The notes under the pieces: generated by a model
The model's database searches: none
What the model saw: the letters and a program-made list of their open reading frames with translations, nothing else
What the model was told of the DNA's origin: nothing
Program-made: the position numbers and the translations under genes
Part shown: positions 8,561-17,071 of the stretch, in pieces
Position numbering within the stretch: the stretch's first letter is position 1
Layout of the letters: each line of letters starts with the position of its first letter
Assembly: GCA_000153745.1 (NCBI GenBank)
Contig: DS022282.1
Coordinates: 230,027 to 294,026, forward strand
Direction: 5' to 3'
Length of the DNA stretch: 64,000 nt
From: Rhodobacterales bacterium HTCC2255
Lineage (GTDB): Bacteria; Pseudomonadota; Alphaproteobacteria; Rhodobacterales; Rhodobacteraceae

Positions 8561-9679
8561 ATGACAAAAGTAATACACTACGGAATAATTGGCTGTGGCA
8601 TGATGGGGCAAGAACACTTAAGAAATATAGCTTTATTAAAAGATACTAATGTAAAAGCAATATACGAGCCAGATATAGAAATGGCAAAAAAAGCTTACGC
8701 ACTTGCTCCCAATGCAATTTTCACTCATACTATCAATGACTTATTGAGTATAGATGATATTGATTGTTTACTGATTGTTAGTCCAAATTTTTGTCATATT
8801 GATCAATTAATGCAGATATTAGATAAAAGACATATTCCTATTCTAATTGAAAAGCCACTTTTCACTAACGAAAACGATGTGGCTAAATTAAAAAAATTTA
8901 GAGATGCATATAAATCTCATGTTTGGGTCGCAATGGAGTATCGATATATGCCGCCAATTCAAGCGCTTAGTGAAAAAATTCTACAATCAACTGGAAAAAT
9001 CAATATGCTCACAATCAAAGAGCATCGCTTTCCTTTTCTAGAAAAAGTAAATGATTGGAATAGGTTTAATAAATATTCTGGTGGAACATTAGTTGAAAAA
9101 TGTTGTCATTTTTTTGATTTAATGAGGTTACTTATAAAGTCTGAACCGATAAGGATAATGGCTAGTGCAAGTCAATCAGTTAATCATTTAGATGAATCAT
9201 ACGATGGCAAAACTCCAGATATAATTGATAATGCTTATGTAATTGTTGAATTTAAGAATAATGTCAGAGCTATGCTTGAATTATGTATGTTTGCAGAAGG
9301 GTCAAGGTATCAAGAAGAAATTTCTGCTGTTGGGCCAATTGGCAAAATAGAAGCATTAGTGCCAGGTCCAGGAAGGTTTTGGCCTGAGCATCTAGGCCCT
9401 GCCCCAACTCCAAAATTAATTATTAGCCCAAGAAAACCTCAAGGGCCAATACATGAAGATATATTTGTAGATGAAGAGTTACTAAATGCCGGTGATCATA
9501 ATGGATCGACCTTTTTTCAGCATCAAAAATTCCTTGAATTAGTCAGAGGTAACTTACAGTTGCCTGAAGTTTCGCTTCTTGATGGGTGGAAAGCAGTTGC
9601 GATGGGATTAGCAGCACAAAAGAGCGCTGAAACTGGATTATCAGTAGATTTGCTTGATAAAAACAATTATCCAACCTAA
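8561..9679 (+). CDS. Gfo/Idh/MocA-family NAD-dependent protein, possible NAD-dependent sulfoquinovosidase
   Basis: A 372-residue two-domain protein. The N-terminal Rossmann fold starts with GIIGCGMMGQEHLRNI, has the family motif IEKPLF near residue 107 and VAMEYRYMPP near residue 125. The C-terminal domain includes EHRFPFLEKVNDWNRF and SGGTLVEKCCHFFDLMRLL, with the His-x3-Asp type active-site region at about residues 178-192. Family members are sugar dehydrogenases, but some are NAD-dependent glycosidases; the sulfoquinovosidases of family GH188 have this fold. Beside a sulfo-SMO-like enzyme trio, and with no GH31 sulfoquinovosidase in the window, that role is attractive but unproven. A plain sugar dehydrogenase is the alternative. 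AGGA 8 bases before the ATG supports the start. Confidence 0.8.
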   Translation: MTKVIHYGIIGCGMMGQEHLRNIALLKDTNVKAIYEPDIEMAKKAYALAPNAIFTHTINDLLSIDDIDCLLIVSPNFCHIDQLMQILDKRHIPILIEKPLFTNENDVAKLKKFRDAYKSHVWVAMEYRYMPPIQALSEKILQSTGKINMLTIKEHRFPFLEKVNDWNRFNKYSGGTLVEKCCHFFDLMRLLIKSEPIRIMASASQSVNHLDESYDGKTPDIIDNAYVIVEFKNNVRAMLELCMFAEGSRYQEEISAVGPIGKIEALVPGPGRFWPEHLGPAPTPKLIISPRKPQGPIHEDIFVDEELLNAGDHNGSTFFQHQKFLELVRGNLQLPEVSLLDGWKAVAMGLAAQKSAETGLSVDLLDKNNYPT

Positions 9680-9795
9680 CCAGATAATTTAATAAGTAGA
9701 AAAGAAATGTTTTTGAGCCATATATAGTTAATGCAATTCAATGTGGTCGATATAACCGTCATGTGTAGTTGTAGCTAATTCTAAGGGTGTGCACG

Positions 9796-11331
9796 ATGAC
9801 ATTAAGGCTAATATTAGGTGATCAACTTAGTGAAACTATATCCAGTTTACGAGACGTAGATAAATTAAATGACAATATTTTAATTTGCGAAGTAAAATCT
9901 GAAGCAACGTATGTTAAACACCACAAGAAAAAAATTGCATTTCTATTCTCTGCTATGCGACATTTTTCAAAATTTCTTGAAGGTTTGAACTACAATTTAA
10001 CTTACATAAAGTATGATGATTCAGGAAATAGTGGTAGCCTTTATGGCGAAGTGAAAAGAGCTATTCTAACTAATAATCATGAAAAAATTGTTATCACAAA
10101 ACCAAACGAATTTAGATTGTACTTAGAAATGCTAGAATGGGAAAATAAGTTAAATATTCCTGTTGAAATAAGAGATGATGATAGATTTCTTTGCTCTACT
10201 GATGAATTTAACACTTGGGCAAGTGACAGAAAACAGCTCAGGATGGAGTATTTTTATCGAAATATGAGACGGAAATACGATATTTTGATGGAAGGTGATG
10301 AACCTATTGGGGGTCAATGGAATTTTGACAGCGAAAACCGAAAACCACCAAAAAACGGCTTGGATGTTCCTAAAAGTTATTCAACACAACCTGATAAAAT
10401 TACAATGGAGGTTATTAATCTTGTTGAAAAGTCTTTCAATGACCATTTTGGAGACTTAAAACCATTTAACTTTGCAGTGACACGACAGCAAGCTTTGGTT
10501 GTATTAGATGAATTTATAGATAAGCGATTATCTATGTTTGGTGATTTTCAAGATGCCATGATTGAGGGTGAACCTTGGATGTTTCATAGTCATATAAGTT
10601 TTTATTTAAATTGCGGCCTACTCACACCATTAGAATGTATAAAGGCTGTAGAAAGAGCTTATTACGACAATAGAGCGCCACTTAATGCTGTTGAAGGTTT
10701 CATAAGGCAAGTTTTGGGATGGAGAGAATATATTAGAGGTGTGTATTGGTATAAAATGCCAACTTACAAAAGTGAAAACTTTTTGGAAGCACACAGAAAA
10801 TTACCTGAATTCTATTGGACAGGCCAAACTGACATGAATTGTTTGAAACAATGCATTAATGAAACAAAAGAAAACTCTTATGCACACCATATACAAAGAC
10901 TTATGGTGCTTGGTAATTTTGTTTTATTGGCTGGTATTAATCCAGATGATGTTCATGAATGGTATCTTTCAGTTTACTCAGATGCATATGAATGGGTTGA
11001 GTTGCCAAATGTAACTGGTATGATTTTATACGCAGATGGTGGCATTCTGGCATCAAAGCCATATGCTGCTAGTGGCGCTTATATAAATAGAATGTCAAAT
11101 TACTGTAAAAATTGTCATTACAAAGTGAGTTCAAAAACTGGAGAAGATGCATGTCCATTTAATTATTTATATTGGGATTTTTTAATAAGAAATGAAACTA
11201 AGCTAAGAAATAATCCTAGAATGGGCCTTATTTATAGAAATTTAGATAAAATGAAATTAGATAAGTATGAAGCCATTAAATCTGATAGTAATATTTTTCT
11301 TAAACATATTGATAAAAATGAAAAAATCTAA
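9796..11331 (+). CDS. phrB: Iron-sulfur bacterial cryptochrome/(6-4) photolyase (FeS-BCP, PhrB type)
   Basis: A 511-residue FAD enzyme of the FeS-BCP group, whose Agrobacterium member repairs (6-4) photoproducts with light. The N-terminal half begins LRLILGDQLSETI. The FAD domain includes NAVEGFIRQVLGWREYIRGVYW and HHIQRLMVLGNF. The four [4Fe-4S] ligands are all present: Cys349 (DMNCLKQC), Cys437 and Cys440 (YCKNCHY) and Cys453 (EDACPF). Their spacing matches, one residue shifted, Agrobacterium PhrB (350/438/441/454, from memory). The ATG at 9796 has AAGG 8 bases upstream; a GTG at 9787 is less likely. Its 3' end overlaps the DUF2256 gene by 14 bases. Confidence 0.93.
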   Translation: MTLRLILGDQLSETISSLRDVDKLNDNILICEVKSEATYVKHHKKKIAFLFSAMRHFSKFLEGLNYNLTYIKYDDSGNSGSLYGEVKRAILTNNHEKIVITKPNEFRLYLEMLEWENKLNIPVEIRDDDRFLCSTDEFNTWASDRKQLRMEYFYRNMRRKYDILMEGDEPIGGQWNFDSENRKPPKNGLDVPKSYSTQPDKITMEVINLVEKSFNDHFGDLKPFNFAVTRQQALVVLDEFIDKRLSMFGDFQDAMIEGEPWMFHSHISFYLNCGLLTPLECIKAVERAYYDNRAPLNAVEGFIRQVLGWREYIRGVYWYKMPTYKSENFLEAHRKLPEFYWTGQTDMNCLKQCINETKENSYAHHIQRLMVLGNFVLLAGINPDDVHEWYLSVYSDAYEWVELPNVTGMILYADGGILASKPYAASGAYINRMSNYCKNCHYKVSSKTGEDACPFNYLYWDFLIRNETKLRNNPRMGLIYRNLDKMKLDKYEAIKSDSNIFLKHIDKNEKI

Positions 11332-11452
11332 CTTACCCACTAAAGTTTGTGTAAAGTGCGATCGTCCATTCACATGGCGTAAAAAATGGAAAAATGTATG
11401 GAATGAAGTAAAATATTGTTCTGAAAGATGTAAACGTGAAAAGAACACTTGA
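11318..11452 (+). CDS. DUF2256 small zinc-ribbon-like protein
   Basis: A 44-residue protein with two CxxC-type pairs, VCVKCDRPFTWRKKW and VKYCSERCKREK, matching DUF2256. The four cysteines probably bind zinc. DUF2256 genes commonly neighbour photolyase/cryptochrome genes; the molecular role is unknown. The ATG at 11318 lies inside the end of the upstream photolyase gene, and the stop overlaps the start of the next photolyase gene by 17 bases, so the three genes appear translationally coupled. An upstream in-frame start at 11267 would only add sequence overlapping the photolyase and is not favoured. Confidence 0.85.
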   Translation: MKKSNLPTKVCVKCDRPFTWRKKWKNVWNEVKYCSERCKREKNT

Positions 11453-12995
11453 TGCGATAAATATTGTTTGGTTCAAACGAGATCTCAGAACTAACGACCA
11501 TGCACCTTTATTAAACGCTTCACAGCAGAATACCCCTATATTACCGATTTATGTAGTAGAGCCAGATTATTGGAAAACTGAGAGCAGTTCACGTAAGCAT
11601 TGGCACTTCATATATGACTGTCTTGTCGATTTAAATAATGAATTAAATGACTTAGGTCAGCCTTTAATTGTACAAACAGGTGATGTTGTAGATATCTTTA
11701 TACAGATAAGTGAAATATTTGACATAAAAAACATATATTCTCATGAAGAGACTGGCAATATGTGGACATACGAGCGTGACAAAAGAGTGCAAGTTTGGTG
11801 CAAAAAAAATGCCATAGGTCAGAAGGAATACCCATCAAACGGAGTTGTTAGAAAACTTTCATCACGAGATGATTGGTCTAAAATTCGCAACAAAAGAATG
11901 TCAGAAAAAATTTATCCAAAACCTGATTATATTAATCCAATCAAAAAAAATGTTTACAGTACAATACCCAATAAAGATGATGAATTATTTGGTACTCCCA
12001 TCATTGGAAGAGTACAAAGAGGTGGAAGAATAAAAGCAATATGTGATTTGAAGAGTTTTTTAAATGAGAGGTCTAGCAATTATTTATATCATATATCGGC
12101 ACCTGGAAAATCAGAAAAATATTGTTCTCGACTATCAGCACACTTAACTTGGGGGTCTTTATCAGTAAGAGAAATTGTTCAATCTATAAAAAAACGTAGA
12201 TTACAGTTTTGTGATGATGATAAAAAAATTTATGGTAGAAATTTGTCAGCCTTTAATTCAAGATTAGCTTGGCGTTGTCATTTTATACAAAAGATTGAAT
12301 CTCAACCAAATATTGAAACACATTGCATGCATTCGGCTTTTGAAAGTTTGCGTAAAATTGATCCTGATGACAATAAATTCCTTGCATGGTCTAAAGGTAA
12401 CACTGGTTATCCTTTTGTTGATGCATGTATGCGAAACTTAATATCTGAGGGATGGATTACGTTTAGAATGAGGGCAATGTTAGTAAGTTTTGCAAGTTAT
12501 CAACTTTGGATTGATTGGCGTTTATCAGGCAATTACTTAGCAAAGCTTTTCACAGATTTTGAGCCAGGTATTCACTTTAGCCAACTGCAGATGCAATCTG
12601 GTGTGACTGGTATAAATGCAATGAGAGTTTATAACCCAATAAAACAATCTATTGAGCATGATATAAACGGTCATTTTATTAAAAAATGGGTTCCAGAGTT
12701 AATTGATCTACCTGAGAAATTTATACATGAACCATGGAAATATCATAATAATTTGGTAGATAATTGCAGTGTACAAATTGGACGTGATTATCCTTTTCCT
12801 ATTGTGGATCATGAACATGAGGCACGAATTGCGAAACAAAAGATCTCTAATGTAAGAAAAAATGAATTGTTTAAATATGAGTCACGTTTAGTATTTGAAA
12901 AACATGGAAGTAGAAAATCTAGGTCGAAAAGAAAATTTAATACTAATCAAAAATCAAAAGTATCAATTGATAATAAACAGTTAAAACTTTTTTGA
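11436..12995 (+). CDS. Second cryptochrome/deoxyribodipyrimidine photolyase family protein
   Basis: A 519-residue flavoprotein of the photolyase/cryptochrome family. The N-terminal photolyase domain opens with NIVWFKRDLRTNDHAPLL. The FAD-binding domain carries SRLSAHLTWGSLSVREI, WRCHFIQKIE, GNTGYPFVDACMRNLISEGWITFRMRAMLVSFASYQLWIDWR and the segment FEPGIHFSQLQMQSGVTGINAMRVYNP. The C-terminus is lysine/arginine-rich. Repair of cyclobutane dimers or a sensory role are both possible; pairing with an FeS-BCP enzyme would give cover for both major UV lesions (inference). Its ATG lies within the DUF2256 gene. The light-harvesting cofactor cannot be told from sequence. Confidence 0.88.
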   Translation: MKRTLDAINIVWFKRDLRTNDHAPLLNASQQNTPILPIYVVEPDYWKTESSSRKHWHFIYDCLVDLNNELNDLGQPLIVQTGDVVDIFIQISEIFDIKNIYSHEETGNMWTYERDKRVQVWCKKNAIGQKEYPSNGVVRKLSSRDDWSKIRNKRMSEKIYPKPDYINPIKKNVYSTIPNKDDELFGTPIIGRVQRGGRIKAICDLKSFLNERSSNYLYHISAPGKSEKYCSRLSAHLTWGSLSVREIVQSIKKRRLQFCDDDKKIYGRNLSAFNSRLAWRCHFIQKIESQPNIETHCMHSAFESLRKIDPDDNKFLAWSKGNTGYPFVDACMRNLISEGWITFRMRAMLVSFASYQLWIDWRLSGNYLAKLFTDFEPGIHFSQLQMQSGVTGINAMRVYNPIKQSIEHDINGHFIKKWVPELIDLPEKFIHEPWKYHNNLVDNCSVQIGRDYPFPIVDHEHEARIAKQKISNVRKNELFKYESRLVFEKHGSRKSRSKRKFNTNQKSKVSIDNKQLKLF

Positions 12996-13013
12996 ATGTT
13001 TGATATTGAAATC

Positions 13014-13448
13014 TCATTCTTTAATAGCTTCCATAACGACATGTGTTGATGTGTTTGAAACACAAGGCAAAGACGAAATTTTTTCGCCTAAGGTATGCCT
13101 ATAATCCATAATATTCTTTGTTCGTACTTTCAAAAGATAATCAAATTTTCCAGCAATCATATGACATTGCTCAATTTCTGGTATCTCTTGCACTGCTTCG
13201 TTAAATGATTTCAGTGCAGTATCTCTTGTGTCATTGAGCTTTACCTCGGTGAAAGCAATGTGATTTTGATCTAATTTGCTGTTATTTAGAACAGCTTTAA
13301 AGCCCTTAATAATGCCACTTTTTATTAAGCTTTTAACTCTTAACTGACATGGAGTTTTTGAAAGACCAACCCTTTCTGATAAATCTGAGTTAGTTATTCG
13401 CCCATCTTTTTCCAGTATTTTCAATATTCTGAAATCTATTTTATCCAT
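13014..13448 (-). CDS. putR: Lrp/AsnC-family regulator, PutR-like
   Basis: A 144-residue Lrp/AsnC regulator with an N-terminal helix-turn-helix (MDKIDFRILKILEKDGRITNSDLSERVGLSKTPCQLRVKSL) and a C-terminal RAM ligand domain (about residues 66-142, with GKFDYLLKVRTKNIMDYR). It is divergent from putA. In alphaproteobacteria such as Rhodobacter and Agrobacterium an Lrp-type PutR activates putA in response to proline, and the PutA here lacks its own DNA-binding domain. The same role is likely. It also ends next to the end of the photolyase gene, convergently. Confidence 0.88.
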   Translation of the reverse strand: MDKIDFRILKILEKDGRITNSDLSERVGLSKTPCQLRVKSLIKSGIIKGFKAVLNNSKLDQNHIAFTEVKLNDTRDTALKSFNEAVQEIPEIEQCHMIAGKFDYLLKVRTKNIMDYRHTLGEKISSLPCVSNTSTHVVMEAIKE

Positions 13449-13467
13449 TTAACTAAATTTTCCCTTA

Positions 13468-13488
13468 TTTTAGTTTTTATAACTAAAA
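13468..13488. promoter_or_regulatory. Inverted repeat between putR and putA, candidate Lrp-type operator
   Basis: TTTTAGTT (13468-13475) and its exact inverse AACTAAAA (13481-13488) flank a five-base TTTAT spacer. It lies 20 bases upstream of the regulator start and about 100 bases upstream of putA. AT-rich dyads of this kind are typical Lrp-family sites, so it may serve autoregulation and putA activation. Confidence 0.45.
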
Positions 13489-13588
13489 ATACACCTTAAA
13501 TAAAATTAATATTAATATAAATTCATGATATATAGTATCTAAGTCTATATAATATATATTAGAATAAGTGCAAACAGAGGTTAGTTTT

Positions 13589-16500
13589 ATGAATGCACTA
13601 GATCAAATTAGACAGAAAATACGTCAGCACCATCTAATTGATGAAAGAATATTAGTTCCAGAATTAATTAATTTGATAAGCTTACAAAGCACTGAAAAAA
13701 AAGAAATTGCGTTGAATGCAACTGAATTAGTAGAAATACTTAGGTTAGATAAAAATCCTGGAGTTATGGAAGTCTTCTTAGCAGAATATGGGCTTTCAAA
13801 CGATGAAGGTATTTCATTAATGTGTTTAGCTGAAGCGCTTTTGAGAGTTCCAGATGTTGCAACTATTGATAGCTTAATTAAAGACAAATTGACTAATAGA
13901 GGTTGGGTTGAACATATTGGGAATTCTGAGAGTACACTTGTCAACGCATCTACATGGGCATTGATGCTTACAGGTAAAGTCTTAAAGAATACAAAAGAGC
14001 CAAAAATATATAATAGTATTCATTCCTTAATTAAAAAGTTTGGAGAACCATTTATAAGAAAAGCAGTAAGAGCTGCAATGAAAGAAATGGGTAACCAATT
14101 TGTACTTGGTCAATCAATTGAGAATGCTATTAAAAGAGGAAAGTCGCAGCAAAATATTGGATATACATTTTCATATGATATGTTGGGAGAAGCTGCCTTA
14201 ACAAATAGAGACGCAATCACGTATACAAAAGCCTATGCTGACACTATTTCTTATTTGTCAAACTACTGTACAAATAATGACATTAGAGCCAATCCTGGCA
14301 TTTCAATAAAATTATCTGCACTGTTCCCTCGCTACGAATTAGTTCATAAAGAAGCTGTTTTAGATATATTAGGAGAACGTTTATTTGACCTCGCTTTGAT
14401 GGCAAAAAAAGCAAATATGGGATTAAATATCGATGCAGAAGAAGCCGCAAGATTAGATTTATCTTTAGATATAATCGAGAAAGTATTTTCAAATCCACAA
14501 TTATCAGGTTGGAGTGGTTTTGGCGTGGTAGTCCAGTCATACAGCAAGAGAACTTTAGTTGTAATAGATTGGCTTTATGCTTTATCAAAAAAATATGAAC
14601 AAAAGATTATGGTCCGATTAGTAAAAGGAGCATATTGGGACACAGAAATAAAACTTTCACAATCTGCAGGCATGTCAGATTTCCCAGTTTTCACATCAAA
14701 GGCTGCTACAGACATTTCTTATCTAGCATGTGTAAGCAAACTATTTGAAATGACAGATTATATTTTTCCACAATTTGCTACTCACAATGCTCATACAATT
14801 TTTTCAATACTTAAAATTGCAAAAAATAATAAAAATTATGAATTTCAACGGCTTCATGGAATGGGAGAAGCATTATATCGTCAAATAATTCAAAATCATA
14901 AGGTAAAATGTAGAATATATGCACCTGTTGGCGTCCATGATGATTTACTGGCTTATTTGGTTAGAAGATTATTGGAAAATGGTGCAAATTCGTCATTTGT
15001 AAATCAAATATTGGACAAAAGAATTAATTCTTCTGAAGTTGTAATGGACCCTATACATAAATGGAAAACATCTATCTCTGAATTAAACAAAGTAATAAAG
15101 CCAAATGAAATATATCTACCATCAAGAATTAATTCATCTGGATATGATTTAAATAATGTTACTGAACTAAATCACATAGATAAAAAACGTGAAAAATTTA
15201 AACATAAAAAATGGATTTTATCGTCACAACTAGTATCTGAACCTTCAGGTTCAATTACATCAATTGTAAATCCATATAAAAGTAGTGATATAGTTGGTAA
15301 GGTTAAAAATTCTACTGTCTTAGATGTAAATAAATCTATAGAAAATGCATACCTTTGGACAATAACAAATGAAGAAAAATCTATCATATTAAATAAGATT
15401 GCTGATTTATATGAAGAAAATTTCAGTGAGTTTTTTGCAATTTTATGTCGAGAAGCAGGAAAAACAATAAGTGATTCCATATCAGAAATTAGAGAAGCTG
15501 TTGATTTTATTCGATATTACTCATTTGAAGCTAATAAATTAACTAACTCAAAACCACGTGGAAAAATTGTTTGTATATCTCCATGGAATTTCCCATTAGC
15601 TATTTTTACAGGGCAAATAATTGCGGCTTTATCAGTGGGAAATGCTGTATTAGCCAAACCTGCGGATTTAACCCCAATAATAGCCATTCGAGCAGTTGAA
15701 CTAATGTATGAGGCAGGTGTGCCAAAAAGTTCATTGCAATTGTTAATTGGGGACGGTCCTGTCATCGGTAATGCACTAGTGACTAGCAAACTTATTGATG
15801 GGATATGTTTTACGGGATCAACGAAAATTGCGAAATTAATAAATAAAAATTCTGTATCTAAAGGAAATCCTTATGTATCCTTAATTGCTGAAACTGGAGG
15901 TATTAATGCTATGATAGTAGATAGCACTGCTTTACCAGAACAAGCTGTTAAAGACATTATAGTCAGTTCATTTCAGTCCGCTGGTCAACGCTGTTCAGCG
16001 CTTAGAATGCTATACATACAAGAAGACATAGTTAATAATTTTTTAGAAATGCTTTATGGCGCAATGGATGAATTAATAATTAATGATCCGTGGTCTGCTA
16101 ATACAGATATTGGACCAATCATTAGTAGTAGTGCTGCCAAAGACATTAAAAAATATATTGATTTAGCTAACGTAAATAAAAAAGTTTTACATCAAGTTAA
16201 AACTCCCACCCAAGGATCATTTGTAAAGCCAACTGTGATTAAAGTTAAATCAATAACAGAATTAAAAAAAGAAATATTTGGACCTGTTTTGCATGTAGCA
16301 ACATTCAAGGCTGGCGATATTTCAAGAATAGTAAATGATATTAATAATACAGGTTATGGATTAACATTTGGAATACATTCTAGAATAGACGCAAGAATTC
16401 ATTATCTTTGCGAAAATTTAAATATTGGAAATATTTATGTAAACCGAAATCAAATTGGTGCAGTTGTTGGCTCTCAACCTTTTGGAGGAGAAGGTTTATC

Positions 16501-17038
16501 TGGTACTGGGCCAAAAGCTGGAGGGCCTTCTTATCTTTATCAGTTTATTAAAGATGATGATGTAAAAACTTATAATTATAATGATAAAAATACTACATTG
16601 GAAAATGCACAATTATTAATTGATGATTGTTCACAGATTGGAAGAAAAGTATTGAATAGTACCTCTCTTCCAGGCCCCACTGGAGAATCTAACATTCTTA
16701 CTACTTACCCGAAAGGAGTTGTTTTATGTTTAGGTCCCACAAAAACTATAGCTGAAATTCAAGCAGAGAATGTCCGTAAAAATGGTAGCATAGCTTGTAT
16801 AATTTTAGGGTTAAGCCTAAGGAGTTTGCGAGAATTAAAAAATTTTTCGGCGGTCATACTTTCGTCTACAACTGAAGATGTACGAGATGCAAAAAAAGCA
16901 CTTGCAGATCGAAATGGTAATATTATTCCATTAATAACGAATGCTAAAAATTTACAAAATATGAAAATTGAACGACATGTCTGTATCGACACAACAGCAG
17001 CTGGTGGCAACGTTGATTTATTAATTAACGCGAATTAA
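13589..17038 (+). CDS. putA: Bifunctional proline dehydrogenase / glutamate-5-semialdehyde dehydrogenase PutA
   Basis: A 1149-residue bifunctional enzyme that oxidises proline to glutamate using FAD and then NAD. The PRODH domain spans about residues 150-470 with ISIKLSALFPRYE, IDAEEAARLDLSLD and VRLVKGAYWDTEIK. The P5C dehydrogenase domain spans about 540-990 with GKIVCISPWNFPLAIFTGQ, catalytic-region Glu768 (AETGG) and Cys802 (GQRCSALR), and VNRNQIGAVVGSQPFGG. A C-terminal ALDH-like tail follows. There is no N-terminal ribbon-helix-helix domain, so it is not an autorepressor like enterobacterial PutA; the adjacent Lrp-type gene would regulate it. AGAGG precedes the ATG at 13589; an upstream GTG is less likely. 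Confidence 0.95.
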   Translation: MNALDQIRQKIRQHHLIDERILVPELINLISLQSTEKKEIALNATELVEILRLDKNPGVMEVFLAEYGLSNDEGISLMCLAEALLRVPDVATIDSLIKDKLTNRGWVEHIGNSESTLVNASTWALMLTGKVLKNTKEPKIYNSIHSLIKKFGEPFIRKAVRAAMKEMGNQFVLGQSIENAIKRGKSQQNIGYTFSYDMLGEAALTNRDAITYTKAYADTISYLSNYCTNNDIRANPGISIKLSALFPRYELVHKEAVLDILGERLFDLALMAKKANMGLNIDAEEAARLDLSLDIIEKVFSNPQLSGWSGFGVVVQSYSKRTLVVIDWLYALSKKYEQKIMVRLVKGAYWDTEIKLSQSAGMSDFPVFTSKAATDISYLACVSKLFEMTDYIFPQFATHNAHTIFSILKIAKNNKNYEFQRLHGMGEALYRQIIQNHKVKCRIYAPVGVHDDLLAYLVRRLLENGANSSFVNQILDKRINSSEVVMDPIHKWKTSISELNKVIKPNEIYLPSRINSSGYDLNNVTELNHIDKKREKFKHKKWILSSQLVSEPSGSITSIVNPYKSSDIVGKVKNSTVLDVNKSIENAYLWTITNEEKSIILNKIADLYEENFSEFFAILCREAGKTISDSISEIREAVDFIRYYSFEANKLTNSKPRGKIVCISPWNFPLAIFTGQIIAALSVGNAVLAKPADLTPIIAIRAVELMYEAGVPKSSLQLLIGDGPVIGNALVTSKLIDGICFTGSTKIAKLINKNSVSKGNPYVSLIAETGGINAMIVDSTALPEQAVKDIIVSSFQSAGQRCSALRMLYIQEDIVNNFLEMLYGAMDELIINDPWSANTDIGPIISSSAAKDIKKYIDLANVNKKVLHQVKTPTQGSFVKPTVIKVKSITELKKEIFGPVLHVATFKAGDISRIVNDINNTGYGLTFGIHSRIDARIHYLCENLNIGNIYVNRNQIGAVVGSQPFGGEGLSGTGPKAGGPSYLYQFIKDDDVKTYNYNDKNTTLENAQLLIDDCSQIGRKVLNSTSLPGPTGESNILTTYPKGVVLCLGPTKTIAEIQAENVRKNGSIACIILGLSLRSLRELKNFSAVILSSTTEDVRDAKKALADRNGNIIPLITNAKNLQNMKIERHVCIDTTAAGGNVDLLINAN

Positions 17039-17071
17039 AATATATACTTAAGTTAAATATACAATATACGC

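Noticed and set aside
11267-11317. Upstream start for the DUF2256 gene
   Set aside because: The extra residues are encoded inside the end of the photolyase gene and do not belong to the short DUF2256 family; the ATG at 11318 gives the normal size.
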